DNA of 64,000 nt from Beta vulgaris subsp. vulgaris. Taxonomy: Eukaryota; Streptophyta; Magnoliopsida; Caryophyllales; Amaranthaceae. Shown piece after piece: positions 61,081-64,000 of the stretch. The position numbers were made by a program, and so were the translations under genes. The notes beneath the pieces are model-generated. The model ran no database searches, had not been told where the DNA came from, and saw only the letters and a program-made list of their open reading frames with translations. The stretch covers positions 18,976,920 to 19,040,919 of the forward strand of contig NC_079207.1 in assembly GCF_026745355.1 (NCBI RefSeq), in the 5' to 3' direction. The stretch's first letter is position 1, and each line of letters opens with the position of its first letter.

Positions 61081-61433
61081 TAAAGGTGGGCATGGGTTGA
61101 GCCAGCACAAGGCCCGGGACAGTTTGGGCCCGGCCCGGTCCGTTGTCCGCTACGTGGGTCGTGGGCCGCGAGCCTGTCACAGTTAAGAAATTTTATTTTA
61201 AGCCCGCACCGGCACGTGCCCGCCTAGATGACCCGTGGGCCGAACGCCCTTTCCTTTGTTTTTTAGCCTAAAATTGTCAAAAATCCAAAAAATAACATAA
61301 AACACGGGTCAGGTCCGCAGGAGGCACGAGCCCATGAGCCTGAGCCGGCCTGTGGACAAAATATGGAAATTTTAGGCCCGGCGCAGCCCACCACTCACGG
61401 GCTCGGGCCCGGCCCAGCCCATGCTCAGGTCTA
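61081..61433. mobile_element. hAT-type MITE with perfect 8-bp duplication
   Basis: 353 bp flanked by CTTGTGAT on both sides (61073-61080 and 61434-61441). Ends TAAAGGTGGGCATGGG and, inverted, TAGACCTGAGCATGGG share 12 of 16 positions. Both subterminal regions are dense in GGCCCGGCCC words. An AT-rich centre separates them. It has no coding capacity. Confidence 0.85.
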
Positions 61434-61441
61434 CTTGTGAT

Positions 61442-61825
61442 CTATACAATGAAAAAGAAATAAAATGTATGAACAAACAAAAAAAAGTTGGCAATTGCTC
61501 CCTTTGTATAAGTATTAGGGTAATGCTGGAGGTTCGATGTTTGAAAGAAAGTGCATTGTGGACGAGGGAACATTATATTACTCCTGGAGATGTGCTAGAG
61601 TATGTCTAATTAATTATTGTGTAAGAAGTATGTAGGGTAATATCCATGTGAACCTAAAGGCCAATTCTATACTTCCATCACCATTAAGGTGCCAGGAGGT
61701 TCTACCTTTTATGAGGTACAATGGTAATGCAATAACGTCTATTAATTAACAATAAGCAAGAAGCATGGACATTATGATGAGCCATTTTTATTTGATCCAT
61801 TACTCATCAAAGAGTTAATACTAGT
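61442..61825. other. Spacer before the Tat-type gypsy element
   Basis: AT-rich; no gene or repeat edge seen. CTAGT (61821-61825) directly before the LTR would be the left copy of the gypsy target duplication. Confidence 0.4.
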
Positions 61826-62454
61826 TGTTGTAGCCTAAAAAATCAACGGCTCTGGTACTGACACGTGGCCTCATCTGAGCCCTACACGTGGCATATGTGC
61901 AGGGGAATAAAAGTACAAAAGGGCCTGAAGGTGACAGGCCTAAAAGTACGTTTCTCTGAAAGTGTACTAAAAAGACCTTCTTCTGGCCCCAAAAATTGTA
62001 CTTAAGCCCAATAAGCATGATTTACACCTTTTTATGAAAGTGAGGTGTACTAACCAATTAACAGCTGCCACGTGTCCCAAAACTTTAATTAGCCAATCAG
62101 ATGCTCCCAAATTAGGGTGACATCAAGGCACAGCAGTCATTTCAAACAGTATAAATAGTCCTTGATTTCAGGGTGAAAGGTACGTTTTTCAGAGCATAGT
62201 ACTGTTACTCTGTCATAAATTCTTCTCTCTCTCTCTCTACTTTCTCTCTCTAAAAGTTCCTTTACATCCCTGATATCTGACTTAAGCATCGGAGGGGGAA
62301 ATACCACCCAAACCTCCAGGGTGGGTCCCTTTTTTGCAGGTTGCTGGTCAGGAGTTTGCTTCGGGATTTGAACGCTCATTGTTGCACAAGTCTCCATTAT
62401 AAGAACCATCTTTGGGAGTTGTGATATAAGTTGCTAGTTTTACACTACATAACA
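61826..62454 (+). repeat. 5' LTR of a Tat/Retand-type gypsy element
   Basis: 629 bp from TGTTGTAGCC to CTACATAACA (TGTT/AACA ends), followed at once by the primer site. It contains repeated ACACGTGGC words (61860-61890), a TATA box at 62150 and a CT microsatellite (62225-62252). The partner LTR is beyond the right edge. Confidence 0.85.
62150..62158 (+). promoter_or_regulatory. TATA box of the gypsy 5' LTR
   Basis: TATAAATAG, with the likely transcription start about 30 bp downstream, before the CT-rich leader. Confidence 0.7.
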
Positions 62455-62456
62455 TT

Positions 62457-62474
62457 TGGCGCCGTCTGTGGGGA
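62457..62474 (+). other. Primer binding site of the Tat-type gypsy element
   Basis: TGGCGCCGTCTGTGGGGA, two bases after the LTR. This sequence is the typical primer site of plant Tat-lineage gypsy elements. The exact tRNA is not assigned here. Confidence 0.85.
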
Positions 62475-62731
62475 GACGCAACAATGACGGACTGTCACTC
62501 TCGAAGTGGCAAGGAACAGAAGTTTTAGAGTTCAGGTGGAGATACTGTTGATGACGAGAGGCCACCCGAGGAGGGATCAGGGCCATGCTGCCGTTCACTA
62601 TGAGGGAGGACTGTAACTCCAGTCATCCAAGAAAATCTTGACCGTCCAGTGACTGCTGGTCATTTGGAAAATGTATTGAATGACTTCCAGGCCAGGATGG
62701 CCGCTGTTATGGAAGACAGATTAAGAAAAAA
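62475..62731 (+). other. Gypsy 5' leader between primer site and gag
   Basis: It follows the primer site without an obvious long ORF. ATG-containing short frames occur but are interrupted. It probably holds packaging signals. Confidence 0.4.
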
Positions 62732-64000
62732 TTGCTATTTTTTCAGATGAGTCCGAGAGAAGAGGCAGCTGCGCCACTTAAAGGGCGATCCCAAGAGGGT
62801 CGTCCAGGACCTAGTCGGCCACCTCGGCCAGAATTGACTAAGCCGCCTTCCAAAGGAAAGCAGCCGGCAGTCAGTGATTCTAGGAGGAAGATGGACTGGA
62901 AGCTGGTGGTCCGTCCAGCAGATAATATCCCTCCTACTGGTCACATGATGGAGACTGATGCCAGGGAGTACTTGGAGGCCAAGAGGGCGGCAGCACAGCA
63001 GCGTTCGACCTCTGGCTCCACGCCATATATGAAGGATCCGTCCTTAAGGCTCCCGTCCAGAACAGTGGTGCGAAGCCGTGGTCCATCCGCTTTCCAGCCC
63101 AGGCAAGAGAAGACAGTTTTGCAGCCTATGGTGTACAGGCGTCAAGCCTTAGCTAACACCTCATCTAATCCGGTTTTGAAAGAGTACCGTCAGGAGCACA
63201 TACCCATTGAGGGGCAGGTGGCGGCACTCCAGATCAATTGGCCCACTCCTTTCTCGGTCAGGATCATGGAGTCCCCTCCTTTCCCAAAGGTTAAGCTCCC
63301 ACCATTGATCCTTTTGACGGAACTACTGATCCGGACGATCACCTATCAGCTTACAAGCATCAGATGTATGTCCAAGGGGTGGACGATGCTACTTGGTGTA
63401 AGAATTTCCCAGCTACTTTGAAAGGAGTAGCGCAAAAATGGTTCAACAACTTACCGCCTAATTCAGTGAATAATTTTACTGAACTTAGTATTCTATTCAC
63501 CAGTCACTTTGTGGCTAATCGGCAAGAACAGAAAACAAGCATGCACCTGGTAAAGTCATCCAAGGTCCTAAGGAAGCCTTGAGAGGTTATGTGAAGAGGT
63601 TTAATCTGGAGGCGTTGCAGATCCAAGATTGAATGCGGGTGTGGCGTTTGACGCCTTCATCAGAGGTCTAAGACCAGGAAGTTTTAAGTTTGATTTGGTG
63701 AAGAAGAAAATCACTACTTTGACGGAAGCACTGAGGGAGGCTGAAGCATTCATTCATGCCACAGAGGTCTGTGCTGAGCAAAACAGCCAGAAGTGAAGAA
63801 AGTGAAGAAGCTGTTCAGCCAAAAAAGAATCCGCCCAAGAAGGCTGAGACTTGGGCCATGACTTCTATGACCACTTCGTCCAAGAGAAGTAGGCGGTCAG
63901 AGCCGGCGGCCTCTGTTGAACCAATAGAGTTCAACAAAGATCAATATTCCATTTTGATGGAAATAAAAGATCAGCATGACTAAAGGCGCCGGCCGAGATG
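62732..64000 (+). pseudogene. gag: Gag of the Tat-type gypsy element, frameshifted, cut by the window edge
   Basis: A first open segment starts near 62732 (MSPREEAAAPLKGRSQEGRP at 62747 is the likelier start) and is Pro/Arg/Lys-rich, then IMESPPFPKVKLPP. After a one-base shift near 63300 the sequence continues in another frame as the retrotransposon gag domain (PFDGTTDPDDHLSAYKHQM; WCKNFPATLKGVAQKWFNNL; FTELSILFTSHFVANRQ). Another shift near 63550 precedes AFIRGLRPGSFKFDLVKKKI and EALREAEAFIHATE. A further shift near 63770 leads to the final open stretch, which stops at 63981. Gag would package the RNA genome. With at least three frame changes it is inactive. pol lies beyond the window. Confidence 0.85.

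Noticed and set aside
1..64000. tRNA, rRNA and snoRNA genes
   Set aside because: No convincing cloverleaf or conserved box arrangement was noticed by eye; a dedicated scan would be needed to exclude them.

Overview
The window is plant nuclear DNA, almost certainly from a eudicot. It is AT-rich, has spliced genes with GT..AG introns, and carries plant lineages of LTR retrotransposons, LINEs, hAT elements and Stowaway-like MITEs. The SIRE-like copia element with an extra ORF, and the overall repeat style, suggest Caryophyllales/Amaranthaceae (spinach, beet, quinoa type). That assignment is an impression, not a demonstration.

Layout. 1-15765 is a nest: an old plus-strand Ty3/gypsy element (its 5' part lies left of the window) whose internal region was interrupted by a complete minus-strand Ty1/copia element (1581-12636, LTRs of about 1.55 kb, 5-bp duplication CTTGA). 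The gypsy 3' LTR follows (12977-15765). 16874-23185 is a minus-strand L1-type LINE with a matching target duplication at both ends, a damaged but recognisable ORF2 and no recognisable ORF1. 23701-24237 is a hAT-type MITE.

24734-44978 is the host gene island. First comes a 14-exon homologue of HEAT INTOLERANT 4 (HIT4), then, 2 kb downstream on the same strand, a 5-exon homologue of the membrane nucleoporin CPR5. Both read through every exon without a frameshift, unlike every transposon ORF in the window. Their introns carry MITEs and Helitron-like ends.

45.6-64 kb returns to repeats: a 20-bp minisatellite between two hairpins, a hAT-like MITE, a solo copia LTR with its duplication (47304-48682), a LINE 3' remnant, a CACTA-like terminus, a minus-strand Tekay/Del-like gypsy element (3' LTR 50374-51916, pol to 55270) cut off at a hAT-type terminus, an LTR-like block with a CCGCGGTCGCGG cluster, a hAT transposase pseudogene, a TIR element carrying a perfect 42-bp-arm nested palindrome, a possible orphan B3 exon, two more MITEs, and the 5' LTR, primer site and gag of a Tat-type gypsy element running off the right edge.

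How it works together: only HIT4 and CPR5 look like functional host genes. In Arabidopsis, HIT4 acts in heat-induced decondensation of heterochromatin and CPR5 acts at the nuclear pore. Nothing here shows that the two are co-regulated. The rest is mostly decayed mobile DNA. The most unusual structures are the nested palindrome (59278-59370), the LINE leader without ORF1, the recurring GTTCC/GGGAAC motifs of the copia family, and the hairpin-flanked minisatellite.
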